DNA from: Streptomyces mutomycini
GTDB lineage: Bacteria > Actinomycetota > Actinomycetes > Streptomycetales > Streptomycetaceae
Direction: 5' to 3'
DNA: 43,513 nt
Assembly (NCBI RefSeq): GCF_001700505.1
Contig: NZ_MAPV01000153.1
Location: forward strand, 1-43,513
Below the pieces are notes generated by a model, which worked only from the letters and a program-made list of their open reading frames with translations, made no database searches and had not been told where the DNA came from. A program made the position numbers and the translations under genes. Positions 9,101-16,769 of the stretch are shown here, one piece after another (within the stretch, counting starts at the first letter, position 1; each line of letters starts with the position of its first letter).

Positions 9101-9189
9101 AGGGCAATCTGCGGGTGTACGTCCTCGACCTCGGCGGCAGGAACGCGGCCCCGGGGAAGATCGGGACGGCGGGTGCCTATCTGAAGTGA
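6181..9189 (+). CDS. secreted alpha-amylase, CBM25-CBM25-FN3-GH13
   Basis: 1002 aa, starting at the ATG at 6181 behind GGAG (8-nt spacing). Order: Sec signal peptide (about 1-43), two tandem CBM25 starch-binding modules (about 46-140 and 151-247, both with YY, LHY or KLHY, WT.VPG and VWDNN signatures), one fibronectin III domain (about 256-345), and a GH13 catalytic domain (about 365-985). GH13 landmarks are region I DVVYNH (476-481), the nucleophile D634 in GFRVDTAVH, the acid/base E673 in FGEV, and D791 in VDSHD, where Ser replaces the usual Asn of NHD. It hydrolyses alpha-1,4-glucans outside the cell. A TTGCA-repeat region upstream suggests maltose-type control. It is monocistronic with its own terminator. 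Confidence 0.93.
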   Translation: MRRTPVRLLGRPAAAALAATVMLGLLTPAPGSSGPGPAVPVAASESTATVFYYTKTRNWSEYKLHYAPDGGSWTAVPGVAMEAACTDWVKRTVSLGSASGLAATFNNGSGVWDNNAGKNYALGTGAITVKDGVVAHSDPCAETGTEPGEARTATVYYSTATVGWTTTNLHYQPAGGAWTTVPGVGMEPACTGWVRRTVALGTATSMRATFNNGNGVWDNNNGADYTVPAGLTTVKDKKVTAGAADPCAAGTPDTQAPTAPSKVEANADGVSVVLTWDPSTDDRGVTKYQVTRTGGTRGTLVSDVGSTVFSDTGLEARTTYGYTVRAVDAAGNVSAASAAATATTGEKPTAPASGKPLGTDPRKDPVYFVLTARFNDGDTANNRGGSQHTKSGNAANDDPMFRGDFKGLVDKLDYIKGLGMSAVWITPVVLNRSDYDYHGYHGYDFYEVDSRLESAGASYQDLIDAAHAKGMKIYQDVVYNHSSRWGAKGLFTPTVYGVRDTQWSWYYDERNDGFEYDGLTVETKSGKSYYNGDLWSTAEPSGNTCVNWGTPTQHTSPEGYRIYNCQWPSPTSGMFPKAYYHNCWIGNWEGEDSRSCWLHDDLADFDTESAPVQNYLIGAYHKYIDMGVDGFRVDTAVHIPRTTWNRRFLPAIQERVTQRFGAEAAKNFFVFGEVAAFVNDKWNRGSVNHSAQFYTWKERKEYSADDEKAALEMYDYEQQQGTGSQPTSTNAFLEGNSYHAPDHSRSSGMNVIDMRMHMNFGDANNAYNNGKDSDDSYNDATYNVVYVDSHDYGPNKSSERYAGGTDAWAENMSLMWTFRGIPTLYYGSEIEFRAGKKIDCGPTCPLETTGRAYYGGHLAGDVKASDFGTVDSATGAVADTLAKPLVKHVQRLNQIRRAVPALQMGQYSTEGITGSMAYKRRYTDAASGTDSFALVTVSGGATYSGILNGTYKDVVTGDTKVVTGGTLAVPAPGKGNLRVYVLDLGGRNAAPGKIGTAGAYLK

Positions 9190-9196
9190 CCCGTGC

Positions 9197-9227
9197 TGTG
9201 ACGGGCGCGCGCCGCTCGTCCGTCACA
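9197..9227 (+). terminator. terminator of the amylase gene
   Basis: TGTGACGGGCG pairs with CGTCCGTCACA (11 bp, one G.T) around a 9-nt loop. It begins 8 bp after the amylase stop codon and lies between convergent genes, so it may also serve the epimerase operon. Confidence 0.6.
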
Positions 9228-9267
9228 CCGGCCGTCTCCCACCGCGCGCCGTCGCGCAGGGTGCGTG

Positions 9268-10365
9268 TTACAGCGGGCCGCCGCTCCGGGCGGCGATCGG
9301 CTGGTTCCCGAGGTGCGGGAAACGCAGCTCGGTGCGGCTGCGCGCGGTGTCGCCGGGGCGCAGTACGGTGCTGGGCAGGTCGGGCCGGTTGGGCGAGTCG
9401 GGCAGGTGCTGGGTCTCCAGGCAGACCGCGCCGTGCCGCTCGTGGCGGCGGCCGGTGCCGTCGGTGAAGGAGCCGTCGAGCTGGTTGGCGGTGTAGACCT
9501 GGATACCGGGCTCCGTCGTCCACACCTCCAGTATCCGGGCGGCGTCCGGGGCGGTGAGACGTGCGGCGCGGCGCAGGCCGCCGCTGGGGTCCCGCAGGAC
9601 CCAGCAGTGGTCGAACCCGCCCGCGGCACGCAGTTGTCCGTCCTCGGTGCCGAGGCGTTCCCCGAGGACCTGGGGCGCGGTCAGGTCGAAGGGGGTTCCG
9701 CTGACGTCGGCCGGCGGTCCCAGGGGGATGCCGTCGTCGTCCACCGGCAGAAAGGAGTCGGCGTCGACCTCCAGGCGGTGGCCGAGGACGTCGTCGTGAC
9801 CGGCGAGGTCGAAGTAGGCGTGGTTGGTGAGGTTGACGACCGTGGGGCGGTCGGTGACCGAGGTGTAGTCGACGGCCAGGGTGCCCGAGGTGTCGAGGGT
9901 GTAGGTGACGGTGGCGTCCAGTGCTCCGGGGAAGCCCATGTCTCCGTCGGGGCTGTGCAGGGTGAGCCGTACGGACACGCTGTCACCGGTCTGCTCCGGG
10001 GCCGCTTCCCAGACCCTGGTGTGGAAGCCGTCCGGCCCTCCGTGCAGGGCGTGGCCCCGGTCGTTGGCGGGGATGTGGTGCTCGGTCCCGTCCAGGACGA
10101 AGCGTCCGTGGGCGATGCGGTTGGCGTACCGGCCGACGACGGCGCCGAAGTAGGGGTGCTTGGCCGTGTAGTCGTCGAGGGTCGTGAGCGACCGGACGAC
10201 GGAGGCCGCGGCGCCGGTGGTGTCCGGCACGGTGAGGCGGTGCAGGGACGCGCCGTAGGTCAGGATCTCGGCGCTGACCCCCGTACCGCTGTCGAGGGTC
10301 CACAGGTCGGTCCTGGTTCCCTGGGCGGAACCGAAGGGGGTGCGGTGCACGGTGGGGCGCGGCAT
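9268..10365 (-). CDS. galM: aldose 1-epimerase (galactose mutarotase family)
   Basis: 365 aa, cytoplasmic, no signal peptide. Family landmarks are NRIAHGRF (substrate arginine region), NDRGHALHGGPDGFHTRVWE (catalytic His region), VVNLTNHAYFDLAG (second catalytic His) and the late Glu in AVCLETQHLPDSPN. It interconverts anomers of aldoses through the open-chain form. Its ATG (10365) overlaps the stop of the LacI gene in TGATG, so it is translationally coupled as the last gene of the importer operon. In this setting I infer that it handles the sugar brought in by the furanose-type importer, possibly speeding furanose to pyranose conversion. That role is a hypothesis; the family assignment is firm. 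Confidence 0.93.
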   Translation of the reverse strand: MPRPTVHRTPFGSAQGTRTDLWTLDSGTGVSAEILTYGASLHRLTVPDTTGAAASVVRSLTTLDDYTAKHPYFGAVVGRYANRIAHGRFVLDGTEHHIPANDRGHALHGGPDGFHTRVWEAAPEQTGDSVSVRLTLHSPDGDMGFPGALDATVTYTLDTSGTLAVDYTSVTDRPTVVNLTNHAYFDLAGHDDVLGHRLEVDADSFLPVDDDGIPLGPPADVSGTPFDLTAPQVLGERLGTEDGQLRAAGGFDHCWVLRDPSGGLRRAARLTAPDAARILEVWTTEPGIQVYTANQLDGSFTDGTGRRHERHGAVCLETQHLPDSPNRPDLPSTVLRPGDTARSRTELRFPHLGNQPIAARSGGPL

Positions 10366-11402
10366 CAGAGGTCCTCGGTGTGGCCGGATCCGGGCCCGGG
10401 CGTGGTGGATTCGCGTACGACGAGGCGGTAGCCGGGGCGTGGCCTGCGCGGTTCCGCGACGGGTTCGCCCGCGAGCTGTGCGACGAGGCTGTCGACGGCG
10501 AGGCGTGCGATGGCTTCCTTGTCGGGGGCGATGGTGGTGAGCGTGGTGGTGGTGTAGCGGCTCTCCTCGATGTCGTCGAAGCCGACGACCGCGATGTCGT
10601 CCGGGATTCGCAGGCCCCGTTCGGTGACGGTACGCATCGCGCCGATGGCGATGAGGTCGTTGTACGCGAACACGGCGTCGGGCCGGTCCTCCCGGTCCAG
10701 GAGCCGCGCCATGCCGGCGGCGCCGTCCTCTCTGCCGTAGCCGTCGGTGACCACCACGAGGGATTCGTCGGGTGTGATGCCGGCGGCCGCGAGTTCCTCG
10801 CGCCAGCCCCTCAGGCGCAGGTGCGCGGGCTGGCGTTCCTGGCCGGTGCGCGATCCGAGGAAGGCGATCCGCCGGTTGCCCTGGGCGACGAGGTGGCGCA
10901 CGGCCGCGCGTGCCGCAGCCACGTTGTCGATGGCGATGTGGTCGTAGGGGGCCTCGTACTCCCGCTCGCCCAGCAGGACCAGCGGCGCGGTCTCGGTGCG
11001 CGCCATGAGGTCCTCGGTCTCCAGGTGGATGGGGCTGAGGATGAGGCCGTCGATCACATGGGACCGGAATCCCTGGCTCACCAGGAGCTCTTTCTCCCTG
11101 AGCCCTGCGGTGTGGTCGACCAGGACGGTGTAGTCGTGCCGGGCGGCCGCGTCGATGACCGCTCCGGCGAGTTCGGCGAAGTACGGGTTGCCGAACTCGG
11201 GGACGGCGAGGGCAATGATGCCGGTGCGGCCCTTGCGCAGGTGGCGGGCGGTGAGGTTCGGCCGGTAGCCGAGCTCGTCGATCGCGTGCTGCACCTTGGC
11301 GCGCATGGCGGGTGTGACGTGCTGGTAGTTGTTCACCACGTTCGACACGGTCTTGATGGACACGCCCGCCCGTTGCGCAACGTCCTTGAGGCTGACGCCC
11401 AC
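10365..11402 (-). CDS. LacI-family regulator of the furanoside locus
   Basis: 345 aa. The GTG start follows AAGGAG with 4-nt spacing. The N-terminal HTH reads SLKDVAQRAGVSIKTVSNVVNN, the hinge ELGYRPNLTARHLRKGRTG, and the effector domain contains PEFGNPYFAEL, DHIAIDNVAAARAAVRHL and DDIAVVGFDDIEESRYTTTTLTTI. It is the fifth gene of a six-gene minus-strand operon, 60 bp after the second permease and coupled to galM. Palindromes with an AACGTT core occur upstream of this operon, the GH127-GH2 operon and GH92. I infer that this protein binds them and is relieved by the imported sugar. That would make it autoregulated. Confidence 0.93.
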   Translation of the reverse strand: MGVSLKDVAQRAGVSIKTVSNVVNNYQHVTPAMRAKVQHAIDELGYRPNLTARHLRKGRTGIIALAVPEFGNPYFAELAGAVIDAAARHDYTVLVDHTAGLREKELLVSQGFRSHVIDGLILSPIHLETEDLMARTETAPLVLLGEREYEAPYDHIAIDNVAAARAAVRHLVAQGNRRIAFLGSRTGQERQPAHLRLRGWREELAAAGITPDESLVVVTDGYGREDGAAGMARLLDREDRPDAVFAYNDLIAIGAMRTVTERGLRIPDDIAVVGFDDIEESRYTTTTLTTIAPDKEAIARLAVDSLVAQLAGEPVAEPRRPRPGYRLVVRESTTPGPGSGHTEDL

Positions 11403-11462
11403 GGCACTCCTTGGTTCGGCTCGGCTTGGTTCGGGGCCCGGCCGTGACCGGCCGGCTCGTCG

Positions 11463-12506
11463 TCAGGTGCTTCTGCGACTGCGCGCGAGATAGCGCTGGG
11501 CCACCACGACAACGATAAGGAACCCGCCGCTCACCACCGACTGGTAGGAGGAGTTGAGCGAGCCGATCTGGTTGATCAGGTTCTGGATGACGGCCAGCAG
11601 CAGAACGCCCCAGAGGGTTCCGCTGATGGATCCGGCGCCTCCGACGAGGAGCGTGCCGCCGATGACGACGGCGGAGATCGCGTCGAGTTCCATGCCCACA
11701 CCGACGATGGTGACGCCGGAGGACAGCCTGGCGGCGTTGAGGGCGCCGGCGAGGCCGGCGAGCAGGCCGCTGAGCGTGTAGACGAGGATCTTCGTGCGGG
11801 CGACTGGGAGGCCCATCAGGGTGGCCGCGTCGCTGCTGCCGCCCACCGCGAAGAGTGTCTGTCCGAACGAGGTGCGCTGCAGGACGAGTCCGCCGGCACC
11901 GAACAGCACCAGGGCGATGATGATCGGGTGGCCGAAGCCCCAGACGCTGCCCTGGCCGAGTTCGCCGAAGGCGGAGTCCTCGGGCACCAGGTAGGTGGTC
12001 GCGCCCTCGTCGGTGAGGGCGAGCAGGAGGCCGCGGGCGCCGAGCAGGGTGGCGAGGGTGACGATGAAGGGCGCCATGTTCCCCCGGGCGATCAGGAGCC
12101 CGTTGAGCAGGCCGATCCCGCCGCACACCACGAGGGGGAGCAGCAGTGCGGCGAGGAATCCGTACTGCGAGGCCCAGGCGGCGAGGACTCCACCGAGGGC
12201 GAAGACCGATCCGACGGACAGGTCGATGCCGCCGGTGATGATGACCATCGTCATGCCGAGTGCGACCACGGCGAGGAAGGACGCCTGGATGGTCACCCCG
12301 CGGGCGTTGTCGAGGGAGGCGAACGTCGGGTAGATGAACGAGGCGGCGATCACGACGGTCAGCAGGACCGCGAGGACGCCCTGGCGTTGCAGGAGTTCGG
12401 CGGCGCGCTGCCGGCCGGTCTGCTCGGCGCCGGCGGCGGGGCGTGCCGCGGGCGCTTTCGTCGGCACCGGGGCCGGGGCGGCGGTGGCGGGCTTGGTTTC
12501 GTTCAT
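11463..12506 (-). CDS. sugar ABC transporter permease, CUT2 (YjfF/RbsC type)
   Basis: 347 aa from the ATG at 12506. It carries the BPD_transp_2 fold of ribose/galactose-type importers: ALGMTMVIITGGIDLSVGS, FIVTLATLLGARGLLLAL, and VARTKILVYTLSGLLAGLAGALNAARL. The N-terminus has an Ala/Pro-rich cytoplasmic tail of about 40 residues. Its start overlaps the stop of the preceding permease by 4 bp (ATGA). Having two distinct CUT2 permeases beside one ATPase is the arrangement of the E. coli YtfQRT-YjfF galactofuranose importer and of Bifidobacterium FruEKFG, both furanose-specific. Confidence 0.93.
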   Translation of the reverse strand: MNETKPATAAPAPVPTKAPAARPAAGAEQTGRQRAAELLQRQGVLAVLLTVVIAASFIYPTFASLDNARGVTIQASFLAVVALGMTMVIITGGIDLSVGSVFALGGVLAAWASQYGFLAALLLPLVVCGGIGLLNGLLIARGNMAPFIVTLATLLGARGLLLALTDEGATTYLVPEDSAFGELGQGSVWGFGHPIIIALVLFGAGGLVLQRTSFGQTLFAVGGSSDAATLMGLPVARTKILVYTLSGLLAGLAGALNAARLSSGVTIVGVGMELDAISAVVIGGTLLVGGAGSISGTLWGVLLLAVIQNLINQIGSLNSSYQSVVSGGFLIVVVVAQRYLARSRRST

Positions 12507-13501
12507 CGGGACCGACGCTCCCGGGCGACGTAGACGGCGGCGATGATGATGGCCGCCTGGGCGATCTGTGCGGTGGAGTCGGGCAGGTCGTGCTTGACCA
12601 GCGTGGCGCGCAGGAGCTGCATGAGCAGGGCGCCCGCGACGGTGCCGAGCACCCGGACGGAGCCCCCGTTGAGGGGGGTGCCGCCGACGACGACCGCCGT
12701 GATGGCGGAGAGTTCCATGAGGGTGCCGAGCGAGGACGGGTCGCTCGCGGTGAGCCTGGCCGTGGCGAGGATGCCGGCGAGGGCCGCGAGCACCCCGCAG
12801 ATCACGTAGACGCCGATGAGGACCCGCTTGACGGGCAGCCCGGCGAGTGCGGCGGCGGAGCGGTTGCCGCCGACGGCGACGACCTGCCGGCCGAAGGTGG
12901 TGCGCTGCACCAGGAAGGCCACGACGGCGGCGAGGATTCCCGCGATCCAGACGACGAGCGGGATGCCGAGGAAGGAGCCGGTGCCCAGCGACAGCAGGTC
13001 GGGGTTGACGATCTGCTTGAGCTGGCCGTCGGCCATGACCAGGGCGAGTCCGCGGCCTCCGACGAAGAGGGCGAGCGTGGCCACGATGGGCTGCAGTCCG
13101 ACGAGGGAGACGAGTGCGCCGTTGACGGCACCGACGACGGCACCGGCGAGGAGCGCGACGACGAGCGCGGGCAGGAGCCCGTATCCGAGGTAGAGCGGGA
13201 GGAAGGCGGCGGCGAGCGCCATGGTCGAGCCGACGGACAGGTCGACGCCCTCGGTGCCGATGACCAGGGCCATACCCAGCGCGACGATGACGATGGGGGC
13301 GACCTGGACGAGCTGGGTGCGGAAGTTGTCCGCGGTCATGAAGTGTTCGGTGAACAGCGCGTTGAAGAGCAGCACCACCGCAACGGCCATGTACACGCCG
13401 TACCGCTGGTACCAGGCGGGATCGCGGAGCCGGGCCAGTGGGCTCACGGACGTGCGGGGTTCGTCGCTCTTCGCGGGCGGTGCGACGGCGGTCGGGTTCA
13501 T
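12503..13501 (-). CDS. sugar ABC transporter permease, CUT2 (YtfT/RbsC type)
   Basis: 332 aa. BPD_transp_2 features: VALGMALVIGTEGVDLSVGS, LVGLQPIVATLALFVGGRGLALV and VKRVLIGVYVICGVLAALAGILATARL. It pairs with the second permease as a probable heterodimer. Both ends overlap neighbours by 4 bp (ATGA), evidence for tight translational coupling with the ATPase before it and the second permease after it. Its position immediately after the ATPase is that of YtfT in the enterobacterial system. Confidence 0.93.
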   Translation of the reverse strand: MNPTAVAPPAKSDEPRTSVSPLARLRDPAWYQRYGVYMAVAVVLLFNALFTEHFMTADNFRTQLVQVAPIVIVALGMALVIGTEGVDLSVGSTMALAAAFLPLYLGYGLLPALVVALLAGAVVGAVNGALVSLVGLQPIVATLALFVGGRGLALVMADGQLKQIVNPDLLSLGTGSFLGIPLVVWIAGILAAVVAFLVQRTTFGRQVVAVGGNRSAAALAGLPVKRVLIGVYVICGVLAALAGILATARLTASDPSSLGTLMELSAITAVVVGGTPLNGGSVRVLGTVAGALLMQLLRATLVKHDLPDSTAQIAQAAIIIAAVYVARERRSR

Positions 13502-15105
13502 CGGGGGTCCTCCTGGGCGGCCGGGGCCGTGTCCGCCGGCTCTGGTGCGTGGTCGGCGAGCACTTCGAGCAGCTGGTCCTCGGCCACGTCGTCGCCCGAC
13601 AGCTCACCGGCGACCGCTCCGCCGCGCAGGACGACGATCCGGTCGGCGCCCTCGATGAGTTCCTCGATGTCGGAGGAGATGAGCAGGACGGCGAGGCCCT
13701 CGCGGGCGAGGTCGTCGATGAGGCTCTGGACCTCGGCCTTGGCCCCGACGTCGATGCCCCGGGTGGGTTCGTCGAGCAGGAGGACCTTGGGCTCGAGGCA
13801 GAGCCAGCGGGCGAGCAGGACCTTCTGCTGGTTGCCGCCGGAGAGCTCCCCCACCTTCTGCTCGGGGCTCGACGCCTTGATCCGCAGGCGCTTCATGAAG
13901 ATGTCGACGATGCGGTCCTGCTTGGCGCGCGAGACGACGCCGGCCCGGGAGAGGCGGGGCATGGCGGCGAGCACGATGTTCTCGCGGACGGAGAGACCGG
14001 GCACGATGCCCTCGGCCTTGCGGTCCTCGGGCAGCAAACTGATGCCGGCCCGGATGGCGGCGGCCGGGGTGAGACGCTTCAGGGTGGTGCCGTCGACGGT
14101 GAGTTCGCCCGCGTCCAGGCGCAGCGCGCCGGACAGTGCCTTGGCCGTCTCGCTGCGGCCGGAGCCGAGGAGACCTCCGAGGCCGAGCACCTCTCCCGCG
14201 TACAGCGACACGGATATGTCGTGCAGCTGGAGGCGGCTGGAGAGACCGGTCGCGGTGAGTACGGGTGTGCGGGCGGCCTCGTGTCCCTCCGCGGTGAAGC
14301 TGGTGACGCCGGAGCGGCGGACCTCGGAGAGGTCGCGGCCGAGCATCATCGACACGAGCTGCATCCGGTCGAGGCCGGCGAGTTCACCGGTGTGGATGTG
14401 GCGTCCGTCGCGCAGGACGGTGACCCGGTCACAGATCCGGTAGAGCTCGTCCATGCGGTGGCTGACGTAGAGGACGGCGATGCCCTTGTCCCGCAGGTTG
14501 CCGATGACCCGGAAGAGCGTCTCCACCTCGCGCGGTTCGAGCGAGGAGGTGGGCTCGTCCATGATGACGACCTGGGCGTTGACGGACACCGCCCGTGCGA
14601 GGGCGACCATCTGCTGGGTGCCGACCCCGAGGGTGTGCAGGGGACGCCGGGGGTCGACGCGTACGCCGAATCCGTCGAGCAGTTCGCCGGTCTCCCGGTG
14701 CATTCGGGCGAAGTCGATGAGCCCGAAGCGGTTCCTCGGCTCCCTGCCCAGGAAGATGTTCCGCGCCACGCTCATCAGCGGGACGAGGTTGACTTCCTGG
14801 TAGATCGTGGAGATCCCGGCCTGCTGGGCCTCGAACGGCCGGGCGAACCTGACCGGTTCGCCCGTCATCCGCAGTTCGCCCCCGTCCGGCCGGTACACGC
14901 CGGTCAGCACCTTGATGAGGGTGGACTTGCCCGCCCCGTTCTCCCCGACCAGCGCGTGGGTCTCCCCCGCGCGCAGGGAGAAGGTGACGTCGTCGAGGGC
15001 GACGACGCCGGGGAACCTCTTGCTCACCGAGCGGGCTTCGAGCACGGCGGAGGCCGTGTACCCGGCCGCCTCCGGTGCCTCAGGTACTGCTTCGGGTGGT
15101 GCCAT
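13498..15105 (-). CDS. sugar ABC transporter ATP-binding protein (MglA/RbsA/YtfR type, two ATPase domains)
   Basis: 535 aa from the ATG at 15105 (MAPPEAVPEAPE); a TTG at 15132 is an alternative start. There are two fused ATP-binding cassettes. The first has Walker A GENGAGKSTL, a degenerate signature region (LGVGTQQMVALARA) and Walker B VVIMDEPTSSL. The second has a degenerate Walker A (GLLGSGRSETAKAL), signature LSGGNQQKVLLARWL and Walker B VLLLDEPTRGIDVGA. This asymmetry is normal for CUT2 importers. It energises the two permeases encoded just downstream, which overlap it by 4 bp. It follows the binding-protein gene after a 101-bp gap that holds a strong hairpin. Confidence 0.94.
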   Translation of the reverse strand: MAPPEAVPEAPEAAGYTASAVLEARSVSKRFPGVVALDDVTFSLRAGETHALVGENGAGKSTLIKVLTGVYRPDGGELRMTGEPVRFARPFEAQQAGISTIYQEVNLVPLMSVARNIFLGREPRNRFGLIDFARMHRETGELLDGFGVRVDPRRPLHTLGVGTQQMVALARAVSVNAQVVIMDEPTSSLEPREVETLFRVIGNLRDKGIAVLYVSHRMDELYRICDRVTVLRDGRHIHTGELAGLDRMQLVSMMLGRDLSEVRRSGVTSFTAEGHEAARTPVLTATGLSSRLQLHDISVSLYAGEVLGLGGLLGSGRSETAKALSGALRLDAGELTVDGTTLKRLTPAAAIRAGISLLPEDRKAEGIVPGLSVRENIVLAAMPRLSRAGVVSRAKQDRIVDIFMKRLRIKASSPEQKVGELSGGNQQKVLLARWLCLEPKVLLLDEPTRGIDVGAKAEVQSLIDDLAREGLAVLLISSDIEELIEGADRIVVLRGGAVAGELSGDDVAEDQLLEVLADHAPEPADTAPAAQEDPR

Positions 15106-15147
15106 GGGTGTTCTTGGCCTTCCGCTGTCCAAGGTCGAGGGCCCGGG

Positions 15148-15182
15148 GGCCGCCGTGGCGCGGTGCGAGCGCCACGGCGGCC
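15148..15182 (-). terminator. intercistronic hairpin between binding protein and ATPase genes
   Basis: Perfect 14-bp stem, GGCCGCCGTGGCGC with its complement, around a 7-nt loop. It lies 25 bp downstream of the binding-protein stop and about 40 bp upstream of the ATPase start, on the same transcript. I infer partial termination or 3'-end protection that leaves more binding-protein mRNA than ATPase/permease mRNA, a known pattern in ABC importer operons. Confidence 0.7.
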
Positions 15183-15206
15183 GGGGCCACTGGGTTCAGG
15201 ACCGGA

Positions 15207-16292
15207 TCAGTACGCCCCGCCGAGCGACTGCTCGGCGTTGGTCTCGTCGTAGGCGCGGTCGGTGATGATGACGTTCTCGGGGATCTCCTCGCCGGCGTAG
15301 AACTTCTGCGCGGTCGCGAAGGCGAGCGGTCCGAAGCGCGGGTTGGACTCGATGACGGCGTTGTACTCGCCGTTGACCAGGGCCTGCACGGCGTTGCGGG
15401 TTCCGTCGACCGAGACGATCTTGACGTCCTTGCCGGGCTTCTTGCCGGCTGCCTTCAGCGCAGTGACGGCGCCGAGGCCCATCTCGTCGTTCTCCGCGTA
15501 GACGGCGGTGATGTCGGGCTTGGACTGGATGAGCTGCTCCATGACCTGCTGGCCCTTGTCGCGGGCGAACTCGCCGGTCTGCTGGGCGACGATCTCGATG
15601 CCGGGCGCCTCGGCCTTGATCTGGTCGACGAAGCCCTTGGTCCGGTCGGTGGTCACGTTGTTGCCGGAGGCGCCGAGGAGGATCGCCACCTTCCCCTTGC
15701 CGTCGGTCGCCTTGATCATGGCGTCGGCCGCCCGCTTGCCCTGCTCGACGAAGTCGGAGCCGAGGAAGGCCACGTAGTCCTTGCACGCGGTGGAGTTGAC
15801 CTTGCGGTCGACGGTGAGGACGGGCACCTTCTTCGCCGCCGCGGCCTTGAGCGCCGGCTCCAGACCGTCGGAGTTCAGCGGCGCGATGATGAGGAACTGG
15901 GCACCCTGGGAGAGCATGTCCTGGATGTCGCTGATCTGCTTGGACAGCTGCGACTGCGCGTTGGTGGTGAGCAGCTTCTTGACGCCGATCTTCGCGGCCT
16001 CGTCCTTGATCGACTGGGTCTCGGCGATACGGAACGGGTTGGCCTCCTTCTCCGACTGGGAGAAGCCGACCACCGCGTCCTTGAGGTCGATCTTTGGTGC
16101 GCCGTAGGTCTGCAGCGAACAGCCGGGGCCCGAGGCGGCCTCGGGGGACTTGGCCTCCTGTGCTCCCTGGCTGCTGTCACCGCCCGCGTTGTCCGAGGTC
16201 TCCGACTTCGAGCAGCCGGACACGGCCAGCGTGGCGGTTGCGGCGAGCAGGCAGGCCGCGGCGAGGGTACGGGATCGACGCTGGGTCATCAT
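15207..16292 (-). CDS. sugar-binding lipoprotein of a furanose-type (YtfQ-like) ABC importer
   Basis: 361 aa. Signal peptide with lipobox LAVSGCSK, so it is anchored by its acylated Cys outside the membrane. It has a Peripla_BP_4 fold. The start of the mature domain, VVGFSQSEKEANPFRIAETQS, and the segments GASGNNVTTDRTKGF and TGEFARDKGQQVMEQ resemble E. coli YtfQ (galactofuranose) more than RbsB or MglB in my reading. ATGs at 16292 and 16289 are both possible, with AAGGAG about 10 nt upstream. It is the first gene of the importer operon and is preceded by an AACGTT palindrome. It probably captures the monosaccharide freed by the GH127, GH2 and GH92 enzymes. The exact ligand is not provable from sequence. 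Confidence 0.9.
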   Translation of the reverse strand: MMTQRRSRTLAAACLLAATATLAVSGCSKSETSDNAGGDSSQGAQEAKSPEAASGPGCSLQTYGAPKIDLKDAVVGFSQSEKEANPFRIAETQSIKDEAAKIGVKKLLTTNAQSQLSKQISDIQDMLSQGAQFLIIAPLNSDGLEPALKAAAAKKVPVLTVDRKVNSTACKDYVAFLGSDFVEQGKRAADAMIKATDGKGKVAILLGASGNNVTTDRTKGFVDQIKAEAPGIEIVAQQTGEFARDKGQQVMEQLIQSKPDITAVYAENDEMGLGAVTALKAAGKKPGKDVKIVSVDGTRNAVQALVNGEYNAVIESNPRFGPLAFATAQKFYAGEEIPENVIITDRAYDETNAEQSLGGAY

Positions 16293-16464
16293 GCGCGGGA
16301 CGCTCCTTGGCGAGGTGACGGCACGCCGTGCGGCGTGCCGTCGGGCATGGCGGGACGGCGCGTCAGCCGCTCGGCGGCAGATGACGCTGTACCCCTCGCG
16401 ACCCGGCTCCTAGCTGCGGAAACTGCGGTCACGAGGGTTTGTGAGGCCTCTCGGCGGCTCGGTT

Positions 16465-16476
16465 TACAACGTTATA
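16465..16476. promoter_or_regulatory. AACGTT operator before the importer operon
   Basis: TACAACGTTATA, a palindrome around AACGTT with one mismatched pair, in an AT-rich patch that stands out from its surroundings. It is about 175 bp upstream of the binding-protein start. It shares its core with the sites before GH127 and GH92. Confidence 0.6.
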
Positions 16477-16644
16477 TAGGCGTGGCGCCGCAGGCGGCAA
16501 GAGAGTTGTCGATGCGTTTCCAAAATGTGTCGCCCCCGGGTGCGGACTTCCACGGGCCCGCCACCGGGGAGCCGGCGCACCGGCTGCTGCGCCACCCCTG
16601 GACACCGACTTGACCGCGTGCTGTCATACCGCCGACATCAGTTT

Positions 16645-16656
16645 TCCAACGTTGCA
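16645..16656. promoter_or_regulatory. AACGTT operator before the GH127-GH2 operon
   Basis: TCCAACGTTGCA contains the perfect 8-bp palindrome CAACGTTG. It is about 115 bp upstream of the GH127 start and follows a TTTT run, so it is well placed to overlap a promoter. This is the second member of the putative shared operator set. Confidence 0.6.
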
Positions 16657-16769
16657 CACCAGTTGTCGTGCCGCCGGGTCCGGACGCGACGGCCACCTTC
16701 GCCATGCGCCGGCCCGGTCCGGGCCGGTCACCCACCCTGTCCGGCAGAGCAGAAGCGGAGTCCCCCACG

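Larger units (their letters stand above)
16293..16769. promoter_or_regulatory. divergent control region of the furanoside locus
   Basis: A 477-bp region between the importer operon (minus) and the GH127-GH2 operon (plus). It holds two AACGTT-centred palindromes, listed separately, one close to each promoter. No gene or other structure was recognised in the remainder. Confidence 0.7.
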
